Source: Flavobacteriales bacterium UBA7690
Lineage (GTDB): Bacteria; Bacteroidota; Bacteroidia; Flavobacteriales_F; PHOS-HE28
Direction of reading: 5' to 3'
DNA: 25,263 nucleotides
NCBI GenBank assembly: GCA_002482775.1
Contig: DLGQ01000051.1
Location: 1 to 25,263 of the forward strand
Under the pieces are notes generated by a model, which was not told the origin of the DNA, ran no database searches, and saw only the letters and a program-made list of their open reading frames with translations. Shown piece by piece: positions 14,461 through 22,590 of this stretch (position 1 is its first letter; every line of letters starts with the position of its first letter). The translations under genes and the position numbers were made by a program.

Positions 14461-16197
14461 CTACGCGTCGAGGTCCGCTGTGCTGTTGCCGTTCACCTCG
14501 TGCTGCATCCGGAAGAGCACTTCGAACAACACGCCTTCCTGCATGCTCATGTGGAACGATCCATCGAGCTGCTCGCACAGTGCTTCCACGATCTCCAGGC
14601 CGAGTTTGCCCGTGCCTTGGTGTTCGCCATCGCTGATGCCTTTCCCGTTATCCTTCACCGCAAGCCGGTAGAGGTCTCCTTCAACGGACTGCACCTTGAT
14701 CTCCACGTGGCCACCGGTGGCATACGGGAACGCATGCTGGTAGGTGTTCGCCACGAGTTCACACAGGATGATGCCCAGTTCGATCGCCGTATCCTGATCG
14801 GCTTTGATACCGGTAGTGCCGATCTCGTAGCTCACCGTGCGGCTTTGTGGTTGGTACATGTCGGCCAGCGCCTTCACCAGGTCGTTGAAGAACAACGATA
14901 GGTCCACGTTGCGCATATCGGCCAGCCCGTACAACTTGTGGTGTACCAAGGCGATGGTGTCGATCCGCCGTTTGCCCCGCAGGAATTCGTTCTTCACCGG
15001 TCCTTCGTCCAGCCGCATGGCTTGTAGGTTGAGCAAACTGCTTACCACTTGCAGGTTGTTCTTCACGCGGTGATGCACCTCGCGGTTCAGCACCTCACGT
15101 TCGCCCAACGCCTTGGCCAACTTCAACTCTTGGGAGCGGTTGCGTTTGGCTTGTTTGCGGATCCTGTTGTCTGAACTACGCTTCCGGTTCCAAGCCCAGA
15201 TGAGCAGCAAGATGAGCAACGCGAGCATGGCCGCCGCGACATACAGCGCTATACGCTCTGGCCGCAACCACACCCCGAGCGGTGCCAGATCCAACACAAC
15301 GCCGGTGTTCAACGCCTGCCCGTGCAAGGGATAGGCGCTCACCAAACACCGGTAGGAGCGCGAGTCGCCTTCCACGGTGAAGGTCGTATGTGTCTTGGTC
15401 TCCTTCCACGATGCCAGCGCCTTGTCCACGGCCATGGCCATGCCAGGATCGGTTGAAGCGTTCAGATCCACCAAGGTGTTGGCCTCATCATCCATTATCA
15501 GGATGCCGGCCTGTAGCAGCGATGCGGATCGGGTGTCCATCCAGGGCGAACGGGTGAGGTCCACCGAGAACTCGATGATGCGGTAGGGCGCGTCCTTGGT
15601 GCGATCGCGGATGAGGTGAGAGATCTGGAGCACCGGCACGGCGCTGCTGTCGCGCACCCGCAAGGTCCAGCTCGGTTCGCCCTGCGTTTCTTCCAAGGCT
15701 TTGCTGAACCAGAGCTGCTCGCGTGGGTCGTGGTCGGTTTCACGTAACCACGGTCCGGCCACTACGGCTCGCGTTCCATCCGTGGCGTAACGCATCAGGA
15801 TCGGCGGTCCATCTTTGGAACCTTCGGTCGTGCGCATCACGCGGTACGTGCTGTCTTCTCGCACCACGGCGATCTCGTTACCGTTCTCGTCCGCCAACCG
15901 GATCGCCAAGATGGGCCAGTGCGTATCCAATAACGGGAACCACCTCCCGAAGATCACCGCGCTGTCCCCTTGATCCACTGCAGCGGCTTCTTCGCGGAGG
16001 TCTTCGGCCAACTCGTGGAAGAACCCGTCCAACCTGATGTGCAGGAGTTGTTGGGTGCGCTGAAGGGCCAGCTCGCTCAGGTCCAAGCGCCGTTGCGTTT
16101 GGTAGAACGAAGCCCAGATCAACAATAGGACGCAGGTCACCAGCAGCCCGGCGATGGACGCGAACAGCCAGCGCCCCGCACGTTCGTTCATCGTCAT
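14461..16197 (-). CDS. Membrane sensor histidine kinase, HisKA_2 type
   Basis: This protein has 578 residues from ATG 16197. That start overlaps the stop of the previous gene (ATGA), which is why I prefer it to the GTG at 16203. TM1 is about residues 9-30 (LFASIAGLLVTCVLLLIWAS), the periplasmic sensor spans about 31-312, TM2 about 314-336 (ALYVAAAMLALLILLLIWAW), followed by a basic linker. The HisKA_2 dimerisation/phosphoacceptor box is NREVHHRVKNNLQVVSSLL (His near 374). The HATPase has ELVANTYQHAF (N box), VKDNGKGI (G1) and GKLGLEIVEAL. There is no receiver domain and no adjacent response regulator, so the partner is elsewhere. The periplasmic domain resembles extended Cache/CHASE sensors in layout, but I cannot name it. 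Confidence 0.9.
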   Translation of the reverse strand: MTMNERAGRWLFASIAGLLVTCVLLLIWASFYQTQRRLDLSELALQRTQQLLHIRLDGFFHELAEDLREEAAAVDQGDSAVIFGRWFPLLDTHWPILAIRLADENGNEIAVVREDSTYRVMRTTEGSKDGPPILMRYATDGTRAVVAGPWLRETDHDPREQLWFSKALEETQGEPSWTLRVRDSSAVPVLQISHLIRDRTKDAPYRIIEFSVDLTRSPWMDTRSASLLQAGILIMDDEANTLVDLNASTDPGMAMAVDKALASWKETKTHTTFTVEGDSRSYRCLVSAYPLHGQALNTGVVLDLAPLGVWLRPERIALYVAAAMLALLILLLIWAWNRKRSSDNRIRKQAKRNRSQELKLAKALGEREVLNREVHHRVKNNLQVVSSLLNLQAMRLDEGPVKNEFLRGKRRIDTIALVHHKLYGLADMRNVDLSLFFNDLVKALADMYQPQSRTVSYEIGTTGIKADQDTAIELGIILCELVANTYQHAFPYATGGHVEIKVQSVEGDLYRLAVKDNGKGISDGEHQGTGKLGLEIVEALCEQLDGSFHMSMQEGVLFEVLFRMQHEVNGNSTADLDA

Positions 16198-16577
16198 GGA
16201 CACGCCGCGGTATTGATCACCGTTCTGGTGAGTTCAGCCTCGGCGTCCCCGCTCTTGATCTGCTCTGTGGTGACACGTTCGGGGACGAAGTAGATGCCAT
16301 TCAATTTGCCGTTCATGGCCTGGCCGGCTTTGATGCACGTGTCCGCTTCGAAGCTCTCCACGGTAAGGCCTTGGTAGTACAGGTCGATGACCAGGTCCAC
16401 GTGTTTATCCTCCTGCGAGTTGTTCTTCAACTTCAACAGCAACTCGCTCGGCTTACCCACGGGATGGTTCCAGCGATAGGCCATTTCCACCCCGTTCTGC
16501 TCACCCTTCTGGATGAACTTGGACTGGGCATGGAGCGCGGTGGGGAGAACGAAGAGGAGCAGGAGCAGCCTTCTCAT
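16194..16577 (-). CDS. Small secreted protein of unknown function
   Basis: This protein has 127 residues from ATG 16577. A longer frame from 16619 lacks a signal sequence at its N-terminus, whereas MRRLLLLLFVLPTALHAQ is a clean signal peptide. The start overlaps the threonine aldolase stop by 4 bases and its stop overlaps the kinase start by 4 bases. The mature part (ELLLKLKNNSQEDKHVDLVIDLYYQ) is beta-rich and looks like a single immunoglobulin-like domain of about 105 residues, with two cysteines near the end (DTCIKAG and NTAACP). No family is recognised. Its position directly before the sensor kinase makes it a candidate periplasmic partner of that kinase; this is inference. Confidence 0.75.
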   Translation of the reverse strand: MRRLLLLLFVLPTALHAQSKFIQKGEQNGVEMAYRWNHPVGKPSELLLKLKNNSQEDKHVDLVIDLYYQGLTVESFEADTCIKAGQAMNGKLNGIYFVPERVTTEQIKSGDAEAELTRTVINTAACP

Positions 16578-17599
16578 ACAGCGAACGAAGCTAGTGCTTG
16601 GATCGTCCGGTCGATACACGAGCGGTCAACGTTCAGGTGGGTGACCATACGCATCATGCCCGGCCCGAAGGCCATCGCGCGAACGCCGCGCTGCTCCAGA
16701 TGCTGGAGCAGTGCGTCCAGCTTGTCGGCCTCACCCAAGGTGCAGACCACGATGTTGCTCTCCACAGGGAACACGTTGCTCACATATGCATGGCCCGCCA
16801 GTGCGCGGCCCAGTTCCACCGCGTGGGTATGATCCTCTGCCAAGCGTTCTACATGATGGTCTAACGCGTACAGCCCCGCCGCCGCGATGATGCCTGCTTG
16901 TCGCATGCCCCCACCGAACCGTTTGCGTATGCGGCGTGCTTCTTGGATGAACGCTTTGCTGCCTACGAGGACGCTGCCAACCGGTGCGCCCAACCCTTTG
17001 CTCAGGCAAATGGAGACGGAATCGAACAGCTCTCCCCATGCCAGCGCCGTGCTGCCGGTGGCGATGATCGCGTTGAAGATCCGCGCACCGTCCATGTGCA
17101 GCGCGAGGCCTAGATCGGTACACGTCGTGCGGATCCGTTGCACCTCGCGGATGTCCCAGAGGGCACCACCACCGCGATTACTGGTGTTCTCGATGTTCAC
17201 CAAACGGGTCCGCGCCAAATGCGGATTGGAGGGGTCGCTGTGAGCGGAACGCACCGCCTCCGCCGTGAACCGTCCGCGATCGTGCAACAAGAACTTCACG
17301 CTGCATCCACTGTTCGCCATCACCCCCCCGCCTTCGTAGCGGTAGATGTGCGCGCCTTCTTCGCACAGCACTTCATCGCCCGGCCGGGTATGTACGTTCA
17401 CGGCGATCTGGTTGGTCATGGTACCGCTGGGGCAAAAGAGCCCGGCCTCTTTGCCGAAGAGCGCCGCAGTCCGTTGTTCCAACAGGTTCACAGTGGGGTC
17501 TTCCCCGAAAACATCATCGCCCACTTCGGCTTCGGCCATGGCGGCGCGCATGCCGGGCGTGGGTCTGGTAACGGTATCGGAGCGCAGGTCGACGAGCAT
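16574..17599 (-). CDS. ltaE: Low-specificity threonine aldolase
   Basis: This PLP enzyme cleaves L-threonine or L-allo-threonine to glycine and acetaldehyde in the cytoplasm. The 341-residue length is typical. It opens with LRSDTVTRPTPGMRAAMAEA and GDDVFGEDPT, diagnostic of the family. H84 (EGAHIYRYE) stacks on the cofactor, D170 and R173 lie in LHMDGARIFNA, and K201 in CLSKGLGAPVGSV forms the Schiff base. The start at 17599 is 21 bases after the stop of the O-methyltransferase gene, and the stop overlaps the next gene by 4 bases, so it is part of a tightly packed operon. Confidence 0.95.
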   Translation of the reverse strand: MLVDLRSDTVTRPTPGMRAAMAEAEVGDDVFGEDPTVNLLEQRTAALFGKEAGLFCPSGTMTNQIAVNVHTRPGDEVLCEEGAHIYRYEGGGVMANSGCSVKFLLHDRGRFTAEAVRSAHSDPSNPHLARTRLVNIENTSNRGGGALWDIREVQRIRTTCTDLGLALHMDGARIFNAIIATGSTALAWGELFDSVSICLSKGLGAPVGSVLVGSKAFIQEARRIRKRFGGGMRQAGIIAAAGLYALDHHVERLAEDHTHAVELGRALAGHAYVSNVFPVESNIVVCTLGEADKLDALLQHLEQRGVRAMAFGPGMMRMVTHLNVDRSCIDRTIQALASFAV

Positions 17600-17620
17600 G
17601 TGCGCAAGATAGATGCGCCT

Positions 17621-18262
17621 TCACTTCCGCCTGCTCACCAGCAACCCATCGCGCAAGGGGAGGAGCACGCTTTCCAAACGGTGATCGCTATTCACGCGCT
17701 GGGCGTAGGCGGAAAGGCCTTGTGTATCACCATCCTGGTCGTTGGCTTTTTCCAACACCTTGCCGCTCCACAACACGTTGTCCGCGATGATCAAGCCACC
17801 AGCGTTCATCCGGTCGATCACCAGGTCGAGGTAGCGCGTGTAGTTCGATTTATCCGCATCGATGAAGACCAGGTCGAAGGTGCCTTCGATGCGCGGGATC
17901 ACTTCCAACGCCGGTGCGATGTGCTGCTGTATGCGCTTTTGCAGGCCCGCCTTGCGGAAGTAGCGATCGGCCATGGCAGCTACCGGGGTGAAGATGTCGA
18001 TCGTATGAAGCTTTCCCTCGGGTGCCAGACCTTCTGCCAGGCAAAGCGCACTGTACCCCGTGAAAGTCCCGATCTCCAACGCCAGTTGTGGGCGCACGAG
18101 CTTGCTTAGCAAACTGAGGAACCGCCCTTGTACATGACCGCTCAACATCTGCGGAAGCTCGATGGAGGAGCGCGTCTCTGCAGCCAGCTCTGCGAGGTAG
18201 GAAGGTTCGGCGGTGGAGTGTTGTTCCGCGTAAAGCTCAAGTTCGGGGGAGAGGAATTTCAT
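17621..18262 (-). CDS. SAM-dependent O-methyltransferase (family 3, CCoAOMT-like)
   Basis: This 213-residue cytoplasmic enzyme belongs to the metal-dependent class that methylates catechol-type hydroxyls. The SAM site is ALEIGTFTGYSALCLAEGL (E63, G65). The second SAM contact is HTIDIF near residue 86-91. The metal and catalytic residues are D135 and D137-K138 (FIDADKSNY) and D161-N162 (ADNVLWSGKV). The natural substrate is unknown. The ATG at 18262 overlaps the stop of the kelch gene (ATGA). Confidence 0.92.
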   Translation of the reverse strand: MKFLSPELELYAEQHSTAEPSYLAELAAETRSSIELPQMLSGHVQGRFLSLLSKLVRPQLALEIGTFTGYSALCLAEGLAPEGKLHTIDIFTPVAAMADRYFRKAGLQKRIQQHIAPALEVIPRIEGTFDLVFIDADKSNYTRYLDLVIDRMNAGGLIIADNVLWSGKVLEKANDQDGDTQGLSAYAQRVNSDHRLESVLLPLRDGLLVSRRK

Positions 18263-19452
18263 GGGCGCATGATGCTGGAACGACAGTAGAAGATGTGCTG
18301 GTCGCGGGTGATGCGAATGATGTACCCTCCCGTGGCAAGGGAAGCCAGATCAAGCATACCGTTCGTAGGGAGGGTGCCGCTCGCGTGAATGGATCCAGCT
18401 ATGTCGTACACGGTGAATGACGTTGCGGATGAGGAGAACGGAAGGTCGATCCGCACTACGCCGATGCTCGGGTACGGGTAGCTGGCAACGCGCGTAGCCG
18501 TTCGTTCTGGGATGCTCTCCACCACGTTGGTGTACACCCACCAGTCGGCATGGCGTTGTGTGGCATCCACGCCGGTACCATAGTACACCTGCCGGAGCGA
18601 AGGACTATCGCCGGTTCCGAAAGCGATGACACCACCGCGACGTGGGCCCCCTGAGAAGGATGCTATCGCTGCCCATTCCGTTCCGGTGGACACCCATGCA
18701 TCGGCATGGAATTCCGTGGAAGATGAGGCGCCACCCACAACGTACGTCATGTCAAGACCCGCGTCGTACACCGCATCCGCTCCGATGCGCGCTGCGGGCA
18801 GCGAAGTGATCGGTGACCATTCATCCACCAGTGCATCGTACGTGTATCCATCGGAGAGCGCATTTCCTTCTGCATCCGCGCCGCCGATGATCTCCACCCG
18901 GGAACCGCTTCCACTGGCGCGATGGCGTGCTTCGCCGGGAACGCTCGCACGTGGGGTCCATGCATTGCCGGGTACATCGTACTGCCAGCATTCGTTCGTG
19001 GGTATTCCGCCGTTCAGGAGCCCGGTGCACACCATGCCATTGTCGAAAGCTACGGTGGCATAACGTCCCGAGGCGGGCAGCGAACTCATCGCCTCCCAAG
19101 CATCCAACTCAGGATCGTAGCGCCACAACTCGCTCATTGGACCGTTGGCATCCACCCCGCCGAACACATATCCGTAGGTACCATCGCTGAAGGTTGAACA
19201 GTATTGTCTTCCGCTAGCCGGCAAGGGTGCTATCGCTGTCCATTCTTGACCTACCATATCGAAGGCATACCAGTCCGCGGTCAATCCGAAACCCAATTCA
19301 CGCCCGGTGCCGACGAATATGGTGTTGGCTATGGTGAAGGCGGAAGCATCGTCACGCGCTGTTCCGGGGAAGGATGACAACTGCGTCCATTGAAATAGCT
19401 GTGCAGAACAGGTCATGTGTACGAGAAAGGCCAGAAAGCAAACAGACCGCAT
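18259..19452 (-). CDS. Secreted kelch-repeat protein with T9SS sorting domain
   Basis: This protein has 397 residues from ATG 19452 (MRSVCFLAFLVHMTCSAQLF). The frame also offers a TTG at 19467, but only the ATG gives a compact signal peptide. Five or six kelch blades follow, each with the GG, then Y, W spacing: GYVFGGVDANGPMSELWRYD, then CWQYDVPGNAWTPRASVP, IIGGADAEGNALSDGYTYD, VVGGASSSTEFHADAWV. They should form one beta-propeller of about 290 residues. The last 75 or so residues are a T9SS type A domain in a slightly unusual form (SYPYPSIGVVRIDLP, FTVYDIAGSIHASGTL, LATGGYIIRIT). The ligand is unknown. It lies 30 bases after the stop of the OmpA-domain gene. Confidence 0.88.
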   Translation of the reverse strand: MRSVCFLAFLVHMTCSAQLFQWTQLSSFPGTARDDASAFTIANTIFVGTGRELGFGLTADWYAFDMVGQEWTAIAPLPASGRQYCSTFSDGTYGYVFGGVDANGPMSELWRYDPELDAWEAMSSLPASGRYATVAFDNGMVCTGLLNGGIPTNECWQYDVPGNAWTPRASVPGEARHRASGSGSRVEIIGGADAEGNALSDGYTYDALVDEWSPITSLPAARIGADAVYDAGLDMTYVVGGASSSTEFHADAWVSTGTEWAAIASFSGGPRRGGVIAFGTGDSPSLRQVYYGTGVDATQRHADWWVYTNVVESIPERTATRVASYPYPSIGVVRIDLPFSSSATSFTVYDIAGSIHASGTLPTNGMLDLASLATGGYIIRITRDQHIFYCRSSIMRP

Positions 19453-19482
19453 GCCCGAAGGTAACAAGCCTTCGTATGGAGG

Positions 19483-21495
19483 CTATTCGGAGCGGCGTGC
19501 CAGCAGTTCCAGCACCATGCGGTCCTTGGGTTGCGAAAGCGGCAGCCCTTGCACCACGAGCTTACCCTTTTTGCCACGCTTTCCTTCGGGCACCTCCGCC
19601 ACGGTCATGCGTTGTTGGTCGTCCACGAAGATGATACGCTCGCAGGAGGTGCTCAAGCGCATGGATTGTAGCGCCCGGCCATCGACGTTCCAGTAGGTGA
19701 CCACCGCGCGACCGTTCTCAGGTACGCCGTACGCGGTGCGCCAGATGATGGGTTCGCCGTCCTGCGCGATCACTTCCACCGGACTCTCCACCACGGGCAT
19801 GGGGATCATGCGGTCGCAGTTCCAGATGCCGAAACCCGGCATGGCGAAACGTGGTCGGCGAGCGAAGGAGTACGTGTTGTCGCGTTTTTGCTGATATATG
19901 TTGAAGGTGGTCATGCTGGTGAGCGCGTGGTCATGGAAGGTCGAGGCATCCATGGCGCGTTCCTCCGCGTTCATGCGACGTGCAGCTTTGGCGTAGGCCT
20001 GACCTGCGATGCGTTTGCGTTGGGAATGGGTCCGTTTCAATTCGTTCATGAGCTCGCGATCGAACTCGCGCGCTTTCTGCGACAGCCGCTTTTCATATGC
20101 CGATACTGCGAAGTCCAAGTTCTTGGGGTCGTTGGTGTCTTCGGCGGGGTCTGCCATCTCCACGGGTAGTTCCATCCATGTCCCTCGGTCCTTCACGCGG
20201 ATCACACCTTGCGAGCCGTTCGCGGCGATCAGCTCCACATCCTGGTAGAAGTGTTTGCGCGAAATGGTCTTCCGGAAGGCCAGTCGATCCAGGTCGCCAT
20301 GGTAGATCCATCGTTTCGCACCGAACGGGCGCCATTCGGGGTGGTTACGGTACGCGCTGTTCACTACGAAAGCGATACGGTGATGGTCCTTCCAGTATTG
20401 TCTGTCCATGTCCACGCGGATCGCGGGGATCTCCGCTCCGTAGGGTGAACCGTACTTCCCCTTGCGGTAGGCGTATGCCTTCTTCGTTGCCAGGCACGGC
20501 CTGGTGTAGCAGTAATAGGGCGATGCTTGCCGATCGAGGAAAGCGAGGCTGTCAGGAAGCGGCCGTTGCTTCTGCAAGATGCTGGTGTACTCCCGCGCAG
20601 CAGCCGATGGTGGTTCGTTCGTCATCTGGGCCGCATCCACGAAACGTCCGCCGTTCTCCCATTGCCCCGTCGTTTCATTCAAGGTGTAGGCCGCGTACCG
20701 ATCGTCCACGGTAGGCCCTTTTGTCTCCAACGTGATCTCGCAGCCTTCTCGAATGCGCACAGGCTCTCCGTTCTGGCTCGCATAAACCTCATACATCCCC
20801 GCTGTTTCGAAGTGTCTGGCATCCGCATTCATCCCAAGGTGCATGGGAATGCCGCTGGCCACTACATCCCATGGATCGAGAAAGCTCCGGTACGTGAGGT
20901 CCACGGCTCCTTGAACGGGTTCCCCGTTGGTGTTGACTATGGCTCCTGCTTGTATCCGTACGATGGTTCCGTCCGACATGTGCGCTTCGATGGCTTTCGA
21001 TGCATCGACCCTGTGTAGTTCACGTGGTTTGTCGGCTCCAGGAAGAAGTGGCGTTACGCGGGCATGACCGTGGTCGGTCAAGGGCTCGAACCGATCGGAG
21101 ATGGGTACGTGGTCCGGCGTGATCATCACCTCCACTCGGCGATTGAGGCTTCGGCCCGCATCGGTGGAATTGTTCGCCACCGGTCTTGTTCCACCTTCAC
21201 CGGTGACCGAGCGCACCGCCGTGCGCGGGCAGGTACGGTGCAGGAGCTCGCGCACCTGCTCAGCACGCTCACGTGACAATCGCTTGTTCAACTCTTGGGA
21301 ACCTTGGTCGTCAGAATGTCCGATGATGGTCAGGCTACGGCCTTCTGCTCGGGCGCACATTGCTTCCAATTCCTTGACCGCTGCGGCATCCAGAGCGGTG
21401 CTTCCTGTGGTGAACCGGACCACAACGGGGCCTTCTTGTGCATAGCTCCGAAGGCCGATGATCAATGCAATGAACAGGATCGTGTTCCGTACCAT
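19483..21495 (-). CDS. Exported protein with N-terminal OmpA domain and large unknown C-terminal part
   Basis: This is a 670-residue protein. The signal peptide is MVRNTILFIALIIGLRSYAQ. Residues about 24-127 are an OmpA-like peptidoglycan-binding domain (VVVRFTTGSTALDAAAV, LTIIGHSDDQGSQELNKRLS, RAEQVRELL, RSLNRRVEVMI). After it comes a conserved-looking Bacteroidota module (VRIQAGAIVNTNGEPVQGAV, VVASGIPMHLGM, ETAGMYEVYASQNGEPVRI; about 165-285), then a basic region about 400-520 and a final beta-rich part. OmpA domains usually sit at the C-terminus, so this order is unusual. It is the first gene of the six-gene minus-strand run. Its role is probably envelope anchoring; the rest is unknown. 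Confidence 0.82.
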   Translation of the reverse strand: MVRNTILFIALIIGLRSYAQEGPVVVRFTTGSTALDAAAVKELEAMCARAEGRSLTIIGHSDDQGSQELNKRLSRERAEQVRELLHRTCPRTAVRSVTGEGGTRPVANNSTDAGRSLNRRVEVMITPDHVPISDRFEPLTDHGHARVTPLLPGADKPRELHRVDASKAIEAHMSDGTIVRIQAGAIVNTNGEPVQGAVDLTYRSFLDPWDVVASGIPMHLGMNADARHFETAGMYEVYASQNGEPVRIREGCEITLETKGPTVDDRYAAYTLNETTGQWENGGRFVDAAQMTNEPPSAAAREYTSILQKQRPLPDSLAFLDRQASPYYCYTRPCLATKKAYAYRKGKYGSPYGAEIPAIRVDMDRQYWKDHHRIAFVVNSAYRNHPEWRPFGAKRWIYHGDLDRLAFRKTISRKHFYQDVELIAANGSQGVIRVKDRGTWMELPVEMADPAEDTNDPKNLDFAVSAYEKRLSQKAREFDRELMNELKRTHSQRKRIAGQAYAKAARRMNAEERAMDASTFHDHALTSMTTFNIYQQKRDNTYSFARRPRFAMPGFGIWNCDRMIPMPVVESPVEVIAQDGEPIIWRTAYGVPENGRAVVTYWNVDGRALQSMRLSTSCERIIFVDDQQRMTVAEVPEGKRGKKGKLVVQGLPLSQPKDRMVLELLARRSE

Positions 21496-21660
21496 GATCG
21501 TAGGAATTGGTTGTTATGTAACTCGATACACGGGCCTGCAGTATTCGGCGCTCAAGAAAAAGACGTGCCACGGTGCATATGGCGGCCTGCTCCGCTGGGG
21601 TGAGATTCTCGGTGGAATGGCGGTTTGTGGAGATCCGGTCATTCCGATGATATTCGCACT

Positions 21661-22143
21661 ATGCAAATGGCCACCACCATCGCCACCCACTTCCGCCACG
21701 TCCACTTCGGCGGCAACTGGACCTGTGTGAACCTGCTCGACACCTTGAAGGATGTCACATGGGAAGAAGCACTGCACTCCCGCGAAGGCTTCAACACCAT
21801 CGCCGTGCTCACCTTCCACATCAACTACTTCGTGGATGCCGTATTGAAGGTCCTTGAAGGCGCCCCACTTGATGCCAACGACGCCTTCAGCTTTACGCAT
21901 CCACCCATCACCAACGACGCCGACTGGCAACGCCTCTTGGAGAAACTTTGGTCCGATGCAGACCGCTTCATCACGCTGGTGGAACAACTACCCGACGATC
22001 GCCTGCACACCGACATGGCCGATCCGAAGTATGGCACTTGGTGCCGCAATCTGCACGGCATCATCGAGCACACGCACTACCACTTGGGGCAGATCGTGGT
22101 GTTGAAGAAGCTGATGCGATCAGAGGCGCAGACGCGGAGGTGA
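21661..22143 (+). CDS. DinB-family protein
   Basis: This 160-residue soluble protein has the four-helix DinB/DfsB layout: HFGGNWTCVNLLDTLKDVTWE at the start, an HINYFVDAVLKVL helix, LEKLWSDADRFITLVEQL, and a last helix HTHYHLGQIVVLKKLM. The histidines in HINYF and HTHYH are the usual metal ligands. Family members include bacillithiol-type thiol transferases and many uncharacterised proteins, so no reaction can be assigned. I start at ATG 21661; ATG 21667 is equally possible. A weak -7-like GATATTCG (21649-21656) with TTG at 21625-21627 lies just upstream. The remaining divergent region back to 21496 shows nothing else. Confidence 0.8.
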   Translation: MQMATTIATHFRHVHFGGNWTCVNLLDTLKDVTWEEALHSREGFNTIAVLTFHINYFVDAVLKVLEGAPLDANDAFSFTHPPITNDADWQRLLEKLWSDADRFITLVEQLPDDRLHTDMADPKYGTWCRNLHGIIEHTHYHLGQIVVLKKLMRSEAQTRR

Positions 22144-22168
22144 TCCGAAGGTCGCAGAGTGGTACCAT

Positions 22169-22198
22169 CATCATTTTCGTGGATACATGAAAATGATG
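22169..22198. terminator. Long AT-rich hairpin between convergent dinB-like and mazF-like genes
   Basis: CATCATTTTC (22169-22178) pairs perfectly with GAAAATGATG (22189-22198). The inner bases GTG and CAT extend the stem (one G-U pair) to a GATA tetraloop, giving 13 pairs. It sits between two convergent stop codons (22141-22143 and 22214-22216), the right place for a bidirectional terminator, though a clear U-tract after the stem is missing on both strands. Confidence 0.5.
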
Positions 22199-22213
22199 TT
22201 CAAGGTCTACTTG

Positions 22214-22579
22214 CTACCGCCCAAAGAATGCCCGCTGCTGAAAGCGCAAGCCTTCAAGGATCTGCTCCACCCGTTCTGGAACCAACACGCCGACCCTCTC
22301 CCCCAATCGACTCTTTTCCACCGATAGTATCTGCGACACCACCACCACGCTCCGTTTTGGCAGACCGCCTTCACCTTGCTCCAACAGCACATTGCCCGGC
22401 TCGGTGATCCGGTCCAGGTTGGTCGTTAATGCACACACGACCACCGTACTGATGCGCGAACGGTTGAAGACATCGTCCTGCACTACCACATAGGGGTGCG
22501 CATAGGCTTGTATCCCACCATCGGGTGCGTCGGCATGTAGCCAGTGGATGGCGCCGCAGTGGATGGTGTGTTCTGCCAT
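22214..22579 (-). CDS. MazF/PemK-family toxin-like endoribonuclease
   Basis: This protein has 121 residues from ATG 22579, the usual size for MazF/PemK. The fold signatures are GAIHWLHADAP (strand 1), HPYVVVQDDVFNRSRISTVV (strands 2-3), VCALTTNL (the Thr of the active site), GNVLLEQGEGGLPKRSVVVV and VEKSRLGERVGVL. In canonical MazF the residue before the second strand is a catalytic Arg (GRRP); here the position reads AHPY. I believe this His-Pro form defines a distinct MazF subgroup, but that needs a family alignment. It follows the ATPase gene by 11 bases. I find no MazE/AbrB-like small gene on either side. A longer frame upstream to 22975 is a shadow of the ATPase gene. Confidence 0.82.
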   Translation of the reverse strand: MAEHTIHCGAIHWLHADAPDGGIQAYAHPYVVVQDDVFNRSRISTVVVCALTTNLDRITEPGNVLLEQGEGGLPKRSVVVVSQILSVEKSRLGERVGVLVPERVEQILEGLRFQQRAFFGR

Positions 22580-22590
22580 TCGATCGTGGG

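Noticed and set aside
17138..18109. A 323-codon plus-strand frame opposite threonine aldolase and O-methyltransferase
   Set aside because: It spans two genes with intact active sites on the other strand, including their junction, and has no recognisable motif.
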